Part shown: in pieces, positions 9,438 to 19,685 of the stretch
Layout: each line of letters opens with the position of its first letter
Numbering within the stretch: the first letter of the stretch is position 1
DNA from: Burkholderiales bacterium
GTDB lineage: Bacteria; Pseudomonadota; Gammaproteobacteria; Burkholderiales; Burkholderiaceae_C
Assembly: GCA_016000195.1 (NCBI GenBank)
Contig: JAECRO010000010.1
Location: 1 to 64,000, forward strand
Reading direction: 5' to 3'
DNA: 64,000 nucleotides
Program-made: the position numbers and the translations under genes
Notes under the pieces: model-generated
What the model was told of the DNA's origin: nothing
What the model saw: only the letters and a program-made list of their open reading frames with translations
Database searches by the model: none

Positions 9438-10169
9438 TCACACCGATGCAGGCGACTCGGTGATGACCTCTAATAGCCGTCGCCGAACCCTGGTGGCCAT
9501 TGAAGATTGCGCCGACGGATGATGTATCCGGTAGCAGCGATACCTGCCGTAGAGCTCGAACTCCCATAAATGCTTTTTTGGTATGCCTTCATCTTCCCAG
9601 TTGCGCCGACCTTCGCACACTTTGGCTTCCCCAGCAATCGGGAAGAAATCGCGCCTGACTCCGACCGAGTCCATGCCGTTCGCGAAGACGATCACGTCAG
9701 GCTGAAAGTGCTCAATTTGCGCGTCCAGCAGGAGCTTGGAAACAAGCTTGACCATCGGAAGGTGAGAGGAGCGACGCGGGTCTCCCCCCATTGAATCAAA
9801 GCAGAAGAGGTTTGAGTAGATCAGGCCGCCTTGCCCGCATTTCTTCGCCAAGCGCTTCATGAAGTGAAAGAATGTGTCAGGTCGCGCCGGCTTCGCCATT
9901 TTCTCGGTGAAGAACTTCCTGTGTTTCACAAGCGCAGCGGCCACATACGCCTCGGGGCTGCCGCCTTCGAACGGTACGCGCCAGCCGTGCCCACCAAACT
10001 CCCGACCGATGACCATGATCCGGGGAGACCCAGGGTCTGTGGGGCCACTCACTAAGAATGGGCTGGAGAGCCTTCCAGATTCGTCTGCTGTGCGATCCAG
10101 GTACCCGGGATCGATGTCAGCAAGAATTGCGACGTACCGTTTTTCGAGGGATTCGTTCGGAGATGCCAT
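9438..10169 (-). CDS. hypothetical protein with uracil-DNA-glycosylase-like features
   Basis: This 243-residue protein (start MASPNESLEKRY at 10169) is not firmly recognised. Three segments recall the uracil-DNA glycosylase fold. RIMVIGREFGGHGW would be a glycine-rich first motif. FQPDVIVFANGMDSVG resembles the central strand. The late YRIHHPSAQSS resembles the HPS motif that inserts into DNA. The usual GQDPYH-type catalytic residues are absent, so glycosylase activity is not established. The DNA looks less GC-rich than its neighbours, consistent with acquisition by transfer. It stands alone between convergent and tandem housekeeping genes. Confidence 0.7.
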   Translation of the reverse strand: MASPNESLEKRYVAILADIDPGYLDRTADESGRLSSPFLVSGPTDPGSPRIMVIGREFGGHGWRVPFEGGSPEAYVAAALVKHRKFFTEKMAKPARPDTFFHFMKRLAKKCGQGGLIYSNLFCFDSMGGDPRRSSHLPMVKLVSKLLLDAQIEHFQPDVIVFANGMDSVGVRRDFFPIAGEAKVCEGRRNWEDEGIPKKHLWEFELYGRYRCYRIHHPSAQSSMATRVRRRLLEVITESPASV

Positions 10170-10348
10170 GCAAGGAATTGTGCAGCATCGTTCCACTCAC
10201 TTAAACAGCGAGAAGCGCGGCGGGGGCGCTATGGGTCGAGACTTGCCTGTCAGGTCGAAAATTTGAATGGCCGCTGTCAGTCTGAGCCAGCCATCAGGCT
10301 GCGCGGCTGTGACGGGTCGCAAGCAGCCCTGCTTCAAGCCCAACGAAA

Positions 10349-10400
10349 CGCTATCAAAAAAAGAGCTTCCTGTGCTCTACCCGTAAGCGCCAGAGCCCAA
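10349..10400 (+). repeat. degenerate repeat Y copy, downstream of pabBC
   Basis: It reads CGCTATCAAAAAAAGAGCTT and then CTGTGCTCTACCCGTAAGCGC...AGAGCCC. The two-stem order is kept but many bases differ from other copies. It is just past the 3' end of the pabBC gene. Confidence 0.5.
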
Positions 10401-10408
10401 AAACGCCC

Positions 10409-12199
10409 CTACCCAACACCAACCATCTCCACCCCAATCCAGCCGCGCAGGCTGTTGACAAACGCCCAGCCCTGCACGCGCGGCAGGTCTTGCAGCCGCA
10501 CCACGGCCTCGGCCAGCCGGCCTTCGCGCAGCGCCAGCGCGCGCCCGACGCCGGGCAGCAGGCCGCAAGCCAGCGGCGGCGTGACCCAGCGGCCATTGAT
10601 CAGCAGCGCCACGTTGCCGCGCGTGCATTCGGTGATCTCGCCTTCGGCGTTGTACAGCACGGTGTCGAACACGCCGGGTTCGGTGGGCGTGAAGGCGTCG
10701 TAATGCGCGCGCTGCGTGGTCTTGAAGCGAACGAACTCGCCGTGGGTCTCTTCCAGCGGGCGCCCGGCCAGTTGCAGCCGCACCTGCGCGGGTGACGGCT
10801 CCATGGCAAAGGCCTCGGCGCGCGGCTTGCCTTGGGCGTCAAGCAGCAGGCGCACGCGCCACAGGCCTTGCGGGTGGGCCTGCGCCAGTTCGTGCAGGCA
10901 GTTTTGCACTTTGGCCGCATCCCACGCGTAGCCGAAATGCGCGGCGGCGCCGGCCAGCCGTTGCAGGTGCCCGGCGGCGTGGCGCAGCTGGCCGCCTTCG
11001 AGCGCCAGGGTTTCCAGAAGATCAAAAGGCATGCTGGCACGCTCCAGAAATTGTCGTTTTTGGCGCCACTCCTGCCATTCGGCATCAGGCGCGGCATCCG
11101 AGGTGATGCCGCTGCCAATGCCGCAGCGCAGGCCGCCCGCCTGCACGGTGACGGTGCGAATCGGCACGTTGAAGGTGGCGTTGATTCCATGGCCGCTCTT
11201 GTCCGGTCGCACCACGCCGATGGCGCCGCAGTACACGCCGCGCGGCGCGGCTTCGAGTTGGCGGATCATCTGCATGGCGCGCACCTTGGGCGCGCCGGTG
11301 ATGGAGCCGCAGGGAAACAGCGCGGCAAACACATCGGCCAGCGTGGTGCCGGCGCGGACGCTAGCCTGCACGTCGGAGGTCATCTGCCAGACGCTGGGCA
11401 GCGCCTCGGTGTGAAACAGGCGCGGCACCCGCACGCTGAAAGGCTCGGCGATGCGCGAAATGTCGTTGCGCAGCAGGTCCACGATCATGACGTTTTCGGC
11501 GCGCTCCTTGGGCGATGCGCGCAGGGCGGCGGACTGGGCGGCATCCATCCCGGGGGTGGCGCCGCGCGCGGCGGTGCCCTTCATGGGCCGCGCCAGAATC
11601 TGGCCGTCACGCCAGTCAAAAAACAGCTCGGGCGACACCGACAGCAGTTGCCCGTCGCCCGTGCCGCCAGTGTCGATGAAGGCTGCGTAGCCGCCCGGCT
11701 GGGCGCGCTGCAGGGCGGCGAACAGGGCTTGCGCCGCGCCCTCCTCGGGGGTTTCCTGCCAGGCCCCGAGCAAAGGCGCGGTGAAGTTGACCTGGTACAG
11801 CTCGCCGGCCGCGATGGCGCGCTGGATCTGCTGCAGGGCCGCATCAAACGCGGGGCGCGGGCAGGTCTCAAGCCACCGGACCCGGGCCGTTTCGGTGCTG
11901 GCGCTGGCGTCTTCAGGCCAGGGCAAGGCGTCGTCATGCACGGCAAACCAGGCCAGCGGGCCAGCGGGCGCCTGCACGGCGAGCGCGGCGTCGAAAGCCG
12001 GGGCGGCTTCGTAGCGCAGGTAGCCGACGCACCAGCTTCCCTGCCGGGCGGCGGCCTGCACGGCATCAAGCAGCGGGCGCACCTCGGCCACCTCATGCGC
12101 GACCAGCACGGCGCGCGGCGCGCCAAAGGCGTGGCGCAGGCGCGGCGCGGCGCTGTCCTGCGGGTCAGAGAAGTCTATGCGTGCAGAAATATGAGTCAA
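10409..12199 (-). CDS. pabB: fused aminodeoxychorismate synthase component I / 4-amino-4-deoxychorismate lyase
   Basis: This is a bifunctional enzyme for p-aminobenzoate, a folate precursor. Residues about 1-380 form the chorismate-binding PabB part, with KGTAARG, ERAENVMIVDLLRND and FPCGSITGAPKVRAM. Residues about 385-596 form a PLP-dependent class IV aminotransferase-fold lyase (PabC-like). Its likely PLP lysine is in RFKTTQRAHYD, and ITECTRGNVALLING is the family signature. The start is a TTG at 12199 (MTHISARIDF); no ATG fits better. AAAAGG, which serves as ribosome site, is the outer end of a repeat Y copy. The glutaminase partner PabA is not in the window. Confidence 0.94.
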   Translation of the reverse strand: MTHISARIDFSDPQDSAAPRLRHAFGAPRAVLVAHEVAEVRPLLDAVQAAARQGSWCVGYLRYEAAPAFDAALAVQAPAGPLAWFAVHDDALPWPEDASASTETARVRWLETCPRPAFDAALQQIQRAIAAGELYQVNFTAPLLGAWQETPEEGAAQALFAALQRAQPGGYAAFIDTGGTGDGQLLSVSPELFFDWRDGQILARPMKGTAARGATPGMDAAQSAALRASPKERAENVMIVDLLRNDISRIAEPFSVRVPRLFHTEALPSVWQMTSDVQASVRAGTTLADVFAALFPCGSITGAPKVRAMQMIRQLEAAPRGVYCGAIGVVRPDKSGHGINATFNVPIRTVTVQAGGLRCGIGSGITSDAAPDAEWQEWRQKRQFLERASMPFDLLETLALEGGQLRHAAGHLQRLAGAAAHFGYAWDAAKVQNCLHELAQAHPQGLWRVRLLLDAQGKPRAEAFAMEPSPAQVRLQLAGRPLEETHGEFVRFKTTQRAHYDAFTPTEPGVFDTVLYNAEGEITECTRGNVALLINGRWVTPPLACGLLPGVGRALALREGRLAEAVVRLQDLPRVQGWAFVNSLRGWIGVEMVGVG

Positions 12200-12202
12200 A
12201 TC

Positions 12203-12248
12203 GGCCTTTTGCGCTTGCCACGCTTGCGCAAGCAGCTATCAAAAAAGG
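12203..12248 (-). repeat. repeat Y copy, upstream of pabBC
   Basis: On the minus strand it reads TTTTTTGATAGCTGCTTGCG, CAAGCGTGGCAAGCGC and AAAAGGCC. Its end abuts the TTG start of pabBC and provides the AAAAGG preceding it. Confidence 0.75.
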
Positions 12249-12385
12249 AGTGTTTTTGATGCATGCGGCGGGTCCTCACCCCAAGCCTCTTCAAAAGGGG
12301 AGCCAGCGCATGCACACATCTGCTCATGCCCGGTTTTGCGCCCTCCCCCGCTGGGGGAAGGAGCAAGTCAGCAAGCCCTCGGAAT

Positions 12386-13519
12386 TCACGCCGCGCCGAT
12401 ATTCGGCACCAGCCCGGCCACGGGCTGGCCGTTCCTGAGCGCTGCCGTAAAGGCCAGCATGCGGTCAATCGGCAGGCGCGCGCGCAGGCCCAGCGCCGGG
12501 TCGATGTGGACTTCGTTGGCGCCGGTTTCCAGCACCTGCGCCAGCCCGGCCAGCCCGTTCATCGCCATCCACGGGCAATGCGCGCAGCTCTTGCAGGTGG
12601 CGCTGCTGCCGGCGGTCGGCGCTTCAATGAAGGTTTTTCCGGGGTTGAGCGTGCGCAGCTTGTGCATCATGCCGTTGTCGGTGGCGACGATGAATTCGGG
12701 TGCATCCATCTCGCGCGCCGCCTTCAGGATGGCCGAGGTCGAGCCGACGGCATCGGCCAGCGCCACCACATCCGCCGGAGATTCGGGATGCACCAGCACC
12801 TTGGCCAGCGGATGCTCCTGCATCAGCGCCTGCAATTCAAACGCCTTGAACTCGTCATGCACGATGCAGGCGCCGTTCCACATCACCATGTCGGCGCCGG
12901 TCTCGCGCTGGATGTAGCCGCCCAGGTGGCGGTCGGGCGCCCAGAGGATTTTCTGGCCTTGTTCCTTGAGCGCGCGCACGATGTCCAGCGCGCAGCTCGA
13001 CGTGACCACCCAGTCGGCGCGCGCCTTGACGGCCGCGCTGGTGTTGGCATACACGACCACCGCGCGGTCGGGGTGGGCGTCGCAAAAGGCGCTGAATTCG
13101 TCCACCGGGCAGCCCAGGTCGAGCGAGCAGGTGGCGTCCAGGTCGGGCATCAGCACGCGCTTTTCGGGCGACAGTATCTTGGCCGTCTCGCCCATGAAGC
13201 GCACGCCCGACACCACCAGCGTCTGCGCCGCGTGGTCGCGGCCAAAGCGCGCCATCTCCAGCGAATCCGAGACGATTCCGCCGGTTTCCTCGGCCAGGTC
13301 CTGCAGGTCGGGATGCACGTAGTAGTGCGACACCATCACCGCGTTTTTGGCTTTCAGCAGGCTGCGGATGCGCTCTTTCAGCGCTGCCCGCTCGGGCGGC
13401 GTCGGCTCGACCGGCACGCGCGCCCAGGCGTGGCGGGTGGAGCAACTGGCTGCCGCGCCGGCGTCCGTCATCAGCGGCTGCTCGTAATCGACATCAATGC
13501 GGGACAGGATAGAGTTCAT
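12386..13519 (-). CDS. nadA: quinolinate synthase
   Basis: NadA condenses iminoaspartate with dihydroxyacetone phosphate to quinolinate and holds a [4Fe-4S] cluster. The 377-residue protein shows [20 protein letters not shown] and [16 protein letters not shown]. Cysteines for the cluster occur in [20 protein letters not shown] and CKSCAHCPW. It directly follows nadC: its start codon overlaps the last base of the nadC stop region at 13519, so the two are a translationally linked pair. Confidence 0.97.
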   Translation of the reverse strand: MNSILSRIDVDYEQPLMTDAGAAASCSTRHAWARVPVEPTPPERAALKERIRSLLKAKNAVMVSHYYVHPDLQDLAEETGGIVSDSLEMARFGRDHAAQTLVVSGVRFMGETAKILSPEKRVLMPDLDATCSLDLGCPVDEFSAFCDAHPDRAVVVYANTSAAVKARADWVVTSSCALDIVRALKEQGQKILWAPDRHLGGYIQRETGADMVMWNGACIVHDEFKAFELQALMQEHPLAKVLVHPESPADVVALADAVGSTSAILKAAREMDAPEFIVATDNGMMHKLRTLNPGKTFIEAPTAGSSATCKSCAHCPWMAMNGLAGLAQVLETGANEVHIDPALGLRARLPIDRMLAFTAALRNGQPVAGLVPNIGAA

Positions 13520-14394
13520 CAGTTTCCTCCTTGCGGCGCCTCAAAGCGCATCGAAAAATCAATCGCCTGCACATCCTTGGTCAGGGTGCCGATGGAAATG
13601 CGGTCCACGCCGGTTTCGGCCAGCTCGCGCAGGCCGGCCAGCGTCACGCCGCCTGATATCTCCAGAATCGCCCGGCCCGCGTTGATGCGCACAGCCTCAT
13701 GCAGCATCGCCAGGCCCATGTTGTCCAGCAGCACCATGCGGGCGCCGGCGTCCAGCGCCTCGTGCAGCTGCGCCAGCGTTTCGACCTCGATTTCGACGAA
13801 ATCGGCCTCGGCGGCAATTTTTGCGGCCTGCGCCAGCACCTGCCTGATGCCGCCGGCAGCGGCAATGTGGTTTTCCTTGATCAGGATCGCGTCATACAGG
13901 CCGACCCGGTGGTTGGTGCCGCCGCCGCTCAGCACGGCGTATTTCTGCGCCAGGCGCAGGCCCGGCAGCGTCTTGCGGGTATCGACGATGCGCGCTTTCG
14001 TGCCCTCGACCTGCGCGACATAAACAGCCGTCTTGGTGGCCACGGCGCTTAAAAGCTGCAAAAAATTCAGCGCCGTGCGTTCGCCCGACAGCAGGGCGCG
14101 CGCCTGGCCGCGCATTTCAACCACGACCTGGTTGGGCGCACAACGCTCGCCGTCCCGGACATGCCAGACCAGCGTGACCTGCGGGTCAAGCTGCCTGAGC
14201 GCCGCCTCGAACCAGACGCTGCCGCACAGCACCGCGCTTTCGCGGGCCAGCACATGGGCGCGCGCCTGGGCTGCCGGGTCAATCAGGGCGGCGGTCAAAT
14301 CGCCAGCGCCCAGATCCTCGGCCAGTGCCCGCGTCACATCGGCCCGGGCCAGCGCGGCCACCGACTCCGCATTGAAAACAAAAGACTTTTTCAT
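13519..14394 (-). CDS. nadC: nicotinate-nucleotide pyrophosphorylase (carboxylating)
   Basis: NadC (quinolinate phosphoribosyltransferase) makes nicotinate mononucleotide from quinolinate and PRPP. The 291-residue protein contains [37 protein letters not shown] and the C-terminal [20 protein letters not shown], all typical. The start chosen is ATG at 14394 ([11 protein letters not shown]). This ATG is the conserved ATG at the end of repeat X copy B, and the GGAG ten bases before it lies inside the repeat. The repeat therefore appears to supply the initiation region. The frame stays open upstream through the repeat to 14658, but that extension does not look like NadC. nadA follows immediately. 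Confidence 0.96.
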   Translation of the reverse strand: MKKSFVFNAESVAALARADVTRALAEDLGAGDLTAALIDPAAQARAHVLARESAVLCGSVWFEAALRQLDPQVTLVWHVRDGERCAPNQVVVEMRGQARALLSGERTALNFLQLLSAVATKTAVYVAQVEGTKARIVDTRKTLPGLRLAQKYAVLSGGGTNHRVGLYDAILIKENHIAAAGGIRQVLAQAAKIAAEADFVEIEVETLAQLHEALDAGARMVLLDNMGLAMLHEAVRINAGRAILEISGGVTLAGLRELAETGVDRISIGTLTKDVQAIDFSMRFEAPQGGN

Positions 14395-14500
14395 CAAGAA
14401 CTGACTCCGGTTTGAAACCTCCCTCTTCAGGAAGATAGAATTTATTTGGGAGAGGAGTAACCTCTTCCAAATTCGCTCCGAAAGGGGCGTGGATTGAAAC
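14392..14500 (-). repeat. repeat X copy B, nadC initiation region
   Basis: A 109-bp element on the minus strand, from GTTTCAATCCACGCCC at 14500 to TTGATG at 14392. The hairpins are GCCCCTTTCGGAGC and TTCCTGAAGAGGG (imperfect). The terminal ATG is the nadC start codon. Confidence 0.9.
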
Positions 14501-14677
14501 AAACAAACATACAAAACCCGAATAAGAGGTCGCACTGTACCGTGCGCCAGGCCACCGGGCGAATGCTCCGGACAGCCGTAAATGTTACAACGCCCGGCCC
14601 AAGTCCAAAATCTGCCGGGCCGGCGCAAGCGCAACCCTGCCGGACGCCGCGCCTGCACCTGAGCGGCTTTTCATGCT

Positions 14678-14932
14678 TCAAATGCCAAGTTCGCGCTTGC
14701 GCTCCTCGAACTCGGCCTTGTCAATCTCGCCGCGCGCATAACGCTCGCGCAAAATATCGATGGCGCGGTCTTCCTCCAGGGTGCGCGCGCGCAGCACGGC
14801 CCGGCCAGATGTCCAGCGCAAGAGTGCGATGACGGCGAGCAGGACAACGATCCACCAGAGCAGGTGCATCAGCCCGAACAGGCCCCAGCCCGAACCCCAG
14901 CTGCCGCCCCACGCCATCATGCGAGCCCACAT
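14678..14932 (-). CDS. SHOCT-domain small membrane protein
   Basis: This 84-residue protein has one membrane helix (LLWWIVVLLAVIALL, about residues 24-38). It is followed by the C-terminal SHOCT motif DILRERYARGEIDKAEFEER. SHOCT is a short domain often fused to membrane segments; its function is unclear. The gene lies 30 bp after a Spy/CpxP-like lipoprotein gene on the same strand, and the pair may form an envelope operon. Confidence 0.85.
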   Translation of the reverse strand: MWARMMAWGGSWGSGWGLFGLMHLLWWIVVLLAVIALLRWTSGRAVLRARTLEEDRAIDILRERYARGEIDKAEFEERKRELGI

Positions 14933-14962
14933 GGCAGTGCCTCGCGTGACCGGCCGCGCGCC

Positions 14963-15439
14963 TCAGCCACGGCACATCTGCTGCAGTTGCTGCAGTTGCC
15001 GCATCTGCATCTGTATTTGCTCGCGCTGCTGCGGCGTCAGCAGGCGGTCGATCTGCTTGCGCTCCTCCAGCGAGTTCTCGAACAGCTGCCTTTGCAGCTC
15101 GGCCATCGCGTCATACGCCTTGCGCGCGGCCGGCTCGTCGAACAGTCCCTCTGGCGCGGTGGAATGCCCATCGTCTTGATGCATTTTTTCCATCAGCGCC
15201 GACTGCCTGCGCCTGAACTCGGCCTGTACCCCGGCAATCCCGGCACGCTGCTCCTGCGTCAGGCCGAGGGCCGGGTCGTCCCACATCATTCCCCACCCCA
15301 TGCCCATGCCATGAACGCCGTGCCAGCCAGCCGGTCCGCCCGCGCCCATCATTTCCGGGTTTCTGCCGTAAGGCTGGGCGCATCCCGCCGCCGCCACCAA
15401 CACAAGGCCTGCGGCAAGCGCCATCAGTGTGCGTTTCAT
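14963..15439 (-). CDS. Spy/CpxP-like periplasmic lipoprotein
   Basis: A predicted 158-residue lipoprotein with signal peptide MKRTLMALAAGLVLVAAAGC. The mature part is rich in Gly/Met near the N-terminus (WHGVHGMGMGWGMMWDD). It then carries two LTxxQ-type motifs, LTQEQRAGIAGVQAEF and LLTPQQREQIQMQM, as in Spy, CpxP and ZraP chaperones. The Met/His-rich stretch may bind metal, but that is inference. ATG at 15439 is preceded by AAAGGAAT. It lies upstream of the SHOCT gene. Confidence 0.8.
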   Translation of the reverse strand: MKRTLMALAAGLVLVAAAGCAQPYGRNPEMMGAGGPAGWHGVHGMGMGWGMMWDDPALGLTQEQRAGIAGVQAEFRRRQSALMEKMHQDDGHSTAPEGLFDEPAARKAYDAMAELQRQLFENSLEERKQIDRLLTPQQREQIQMQMRQLQQLQQMCRG

Positions 15440-15665
15440 ATCCAATTCCTTTGTTCAAACAGGTAGCGCCCAAGATAGGCCCACTGCCGAAAACGCCGTT
15501 GACCTGAATCAAGCGGACCCGGTTTACCCGCCCGGCCGGCCGCGCCGGCACGCCAGTCGGCTGGCTACACTTCTCCGGGCAGCTTTTGCGCTGTTTGCCT
15601 GACAGGGCAAGACCCGGATCAAAGTAGCCCCCGGCTGCTAGTAGACTCCTGCATCGGACCCAACC

Positions 15666-17494
<1,829 letters not shown>

Positions 17495-17533
17495 GGCCGC
17501 GCGGCAGGCGCTGGCCTGGCGCTGCCGTGATTG

Positions 17534-17581
17534 CTTCTATTTTGATAGCTGCCTGCGCATATCCTGCGTGCGTAAAAGGCC
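17534..17581 (+). repeat. repeat Y copy, left flank of type III RM locus
   Basis: It reads CTTCTATTTTGATAGCTGCC, CTGCGCATATCCTGCGTGCG, AAAAGGCC. Same orientation as the copy at 22644-22692; together they bracket the mod-res genes. It lies between the convergent ends of panC and mod. Confidence 0.85.
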
Positions 17582-17589
17582 ATTTCCTC

Positions 17590-19659
17590 TTAAAACGCGA
17601 TGAATTTCGACCCCAGCGCGTGGCGCAGGTTCCACTTCATCGTGGTGTCGAGCGCAGCTTCGAGCACGATGACCCGGATGCTTTGGATTTTCAGCCACGC
17701 CACCGTTTCAGCGGCCAGCTGCGTGTCAAAGCACAGCACAGCTTCACGCGGAACGGCTTGACCGTCACGCGCCCGCCAGACCTCATTGGCAGTGACTTCA
17801 GCGATGCGCTCCAGTTGGTAGTCCAGCTGAAAGCCGCATTTGAGCAGCACCTCGTCCTGAATCTGCTCACGCGGCAGGACATTGAACAGACTGGCTTCCT
17901 TCGCCTGAATGTAGGCCTTGAGCGCGGCCAAGTTGTCGGCCTCGGTCTTGTCCGGGTCGGGCGCGAATTCAATGCGCGGAAAATTGGATTTGACCAGCTT
18001 GAACACCTTGAAGCCCGCGTCCAGTGGCTGCGGGGCATCGCCCGCGCCTGCCAGCACACGCTTGACGCGGTCGATGGTGATGTCGCTGATCTTGCGGTAG
18101 CCTGCCTTGTAAGCGGCTTCTTTAGGTTTGATTTCTTCAGGAAGTTGAACCGCCACAAACTGCCGGTGGCCGCCATCGTCCTGATTGAGCTTGAGCACGG
18201 CATGGGCCGTGCTGCCACTGCCGCCAAAGAAATCCAGCACCAGCGCATTCGTGTCTGCGCCAGTCACATACTGAATGAGCTTGGCCAGCTCTTCGTAGTC
18301 CTTGGGGTTGGGGAAGACCTTCGCGCCCATCAGCTTGCGCAGGGCCTTCACGGCCACCTGGGATTGCTTGTAGATGCACGAGCCCCGCACCTGCATCGCC
18401 AGCCCCGCGTCATCAGGGTCCGCCGCCGCGCTGTCGTCTTCTTCGTCCAGGCCATTTTCCGGGTCCAGTTCGTCGGCCACCGGGCGCAAATGCGCCTTGC
18501 GAAACGGCGGCTCTGTTTCGTCTTCCCGGAAAACCACCAGGTCGAGGTCGATTTGACGCTGCATTTCGACAGGCGATGAAATGCCCCAGCCACGTTCCGG
18601 CACTTTGCACGGCAGTTTGGTTCTTTCATGCAGCACGTCATAGCGCGGTCCGCCGCCACCGGGCCAGGAGATGTCACGGTCACGCCAGGGGCCGTTCTTG
18701 TCCACGCGGCGGTAGCGCGCCAGCTTTTTTGACGGACTGCCTGCCGGCAAGTCGCGAAACCATTCGGTCAGCGCCGCCTCGACCGCCTTGTCGTCATCCC
18801 CGTGGGTTTTGCGCAGCACCAGGTAGGCATCCCAGATTTCCCTGGCCCCTGGCTTGGCTTCGCGCCAGACGGTTTTGACATCTTTGAGGGTTTGTAAATC
18901 CTTGGCATAAACCGCCATGTATTCATGCCCGACCGAAAACAGCTTGGCGTCGTTCTTGCGCCCTTTTTCCCAGACCAGTGTCGCGATGTGGTTTTCCTCG
19001 CCGAACACCTCGTCCATGGCGCGGCGCAGGTTGTCGATTTCATAGTCATCAATCGACACCATGATGACCCCGTCCTCCAGCAGCAACTGCCGCGCCACCG
19101 CCAGGCGCGGGTAAATCATGTTGAGCCAGTTGGAGTGGTAGCGGCCGTCGGTTTCGGTGTTGGTATCGACCTTCACGCCGTCCTCGGTCACGCCGGTTGC
19201 TTCCCAGTAGGGGCGCTTGTCCTGCGTGTACTTGTCGCTATAGACAAAGTCCTTGCCCGTGTTGTAGGGCGGGTCGATGTAGATGCACTTGACCTGGCCC
19301 CGGTAGCTGGACAGCAGCAGCTTGAGCACTTCGAGGTTTTCGCCTTCGATGATGAGGTTGCCGCGCGCCTGGCCGGGGTTGACGCTGCGGGCCGCGTCGT
19401 AATTCAGGGCCGCCGTGGTCGGCGTGAAGGCGCGCCGTTTGGCATCGGCCTTGCCGTGCCAGCGGAATTCATAGCGTTCGGTCTCAATGTCGCCCACCAG
19501 GCGCTGCAGCTCGGCAGGATTCAGCCGGCCCTCGTCGGTGAACAGGTCCGGAAAATCGTGTTTCAAACGCGCCAGCCGCTCGGCCAGCACGTCAGGGCTC
19601 AGCGGCAGGCGCGGGGCGTCAAGGGGGTCGTTCAAAAGTGCGTCAGGCGTGGTGCTCAT
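17590..19659 (-). CDS. type III restriction-modification DNA methyltransferase (Mod)
   Basis: This is the modification and recognition subunit of a type III restriction system. It methylates adenine within an asymmetric site and gives the complex its specificity. The 689-residue protein has DPPYNTG (motif IV) at 129-135 and the SAM-binding LDFFGGSGST at about 475-484. This IV-before-I order is the beta class seen in EcoP1I/EcoP15I Mod. The target-recognition region should lie between, about residues 200-450, and has an acidic insert near 395. No homopolymer or tandem-repeat tract that could cause phase variation was seen. The res gene lies 26 bp upstream on the same strand. The recognition site cannot be predicted. 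Confidence 0.94.
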   Translation of the reverse strand: MSTTPDALLNDPLDAPRLPLSPDVLAERLARLKHDFPDLFTDEGRLNPAELQRLVGDIETERYEFRWHGKADAKRRAFTPTTAALNYDAARSVNPGQARGNLIIEGENLEVLKLLLSSYRGQVKCIYIDPPYNTGKDFVYSDKYTQDKRPYWEATGVTEDGVKVDTNTETDGRYHSNWLNMIYPRLAVARQLLLEDGVIMVSIDDYEIDNLRRAMDEVFGEENHIATLVWEKGRKNDAKLFSVGHEYMAVYAKDLQTLKDVKTVWREAKPGAREIWDAYLVLRKTHGDDDKAVEAALTEWFRDLPAGSPSKKLARYRRVDKNGPWRDRDISWPGGGGPRYDVLHERTKLPCKVPERGWGISSPVEMQRQIDLDLVVFREDETEPPFRKAHLRPVADELDPENGLDEEDDSAAADPDDAGLAMQVRGSCIYKQSQVAVKALRKLMGAKVFPNPKDYEELAKLIQYVTGADTNALVLDFFGGSGSTAHAVLKLNQDDGGHRQFVAVQLPEEIKPKEAAYKAGYRKISDITIDRVKRVLAGAGDAPQPLDAGFKVFKLVKSNFPRIEFAPDPDKTEADNLAALKAYIQAKEASLFNVLPREQIQDEVLLKCGFQLDYQLERIAEVTANEVWRARDGQAVPREAVLCFDTQLAAETVAWLKIQSIRVIVLEAALDTTMKWNLRHALGSKFIAF

Positions 19660-19685
19660 GGGAATAGGGGTATGAAATCAGCGCG

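Noticed and set aside
10832-12259. 475-residue plus-strand frame across pabBC
   Set aside because: Shadow frame opposite a well-supported pabBC gene; low complexity and no motifs.
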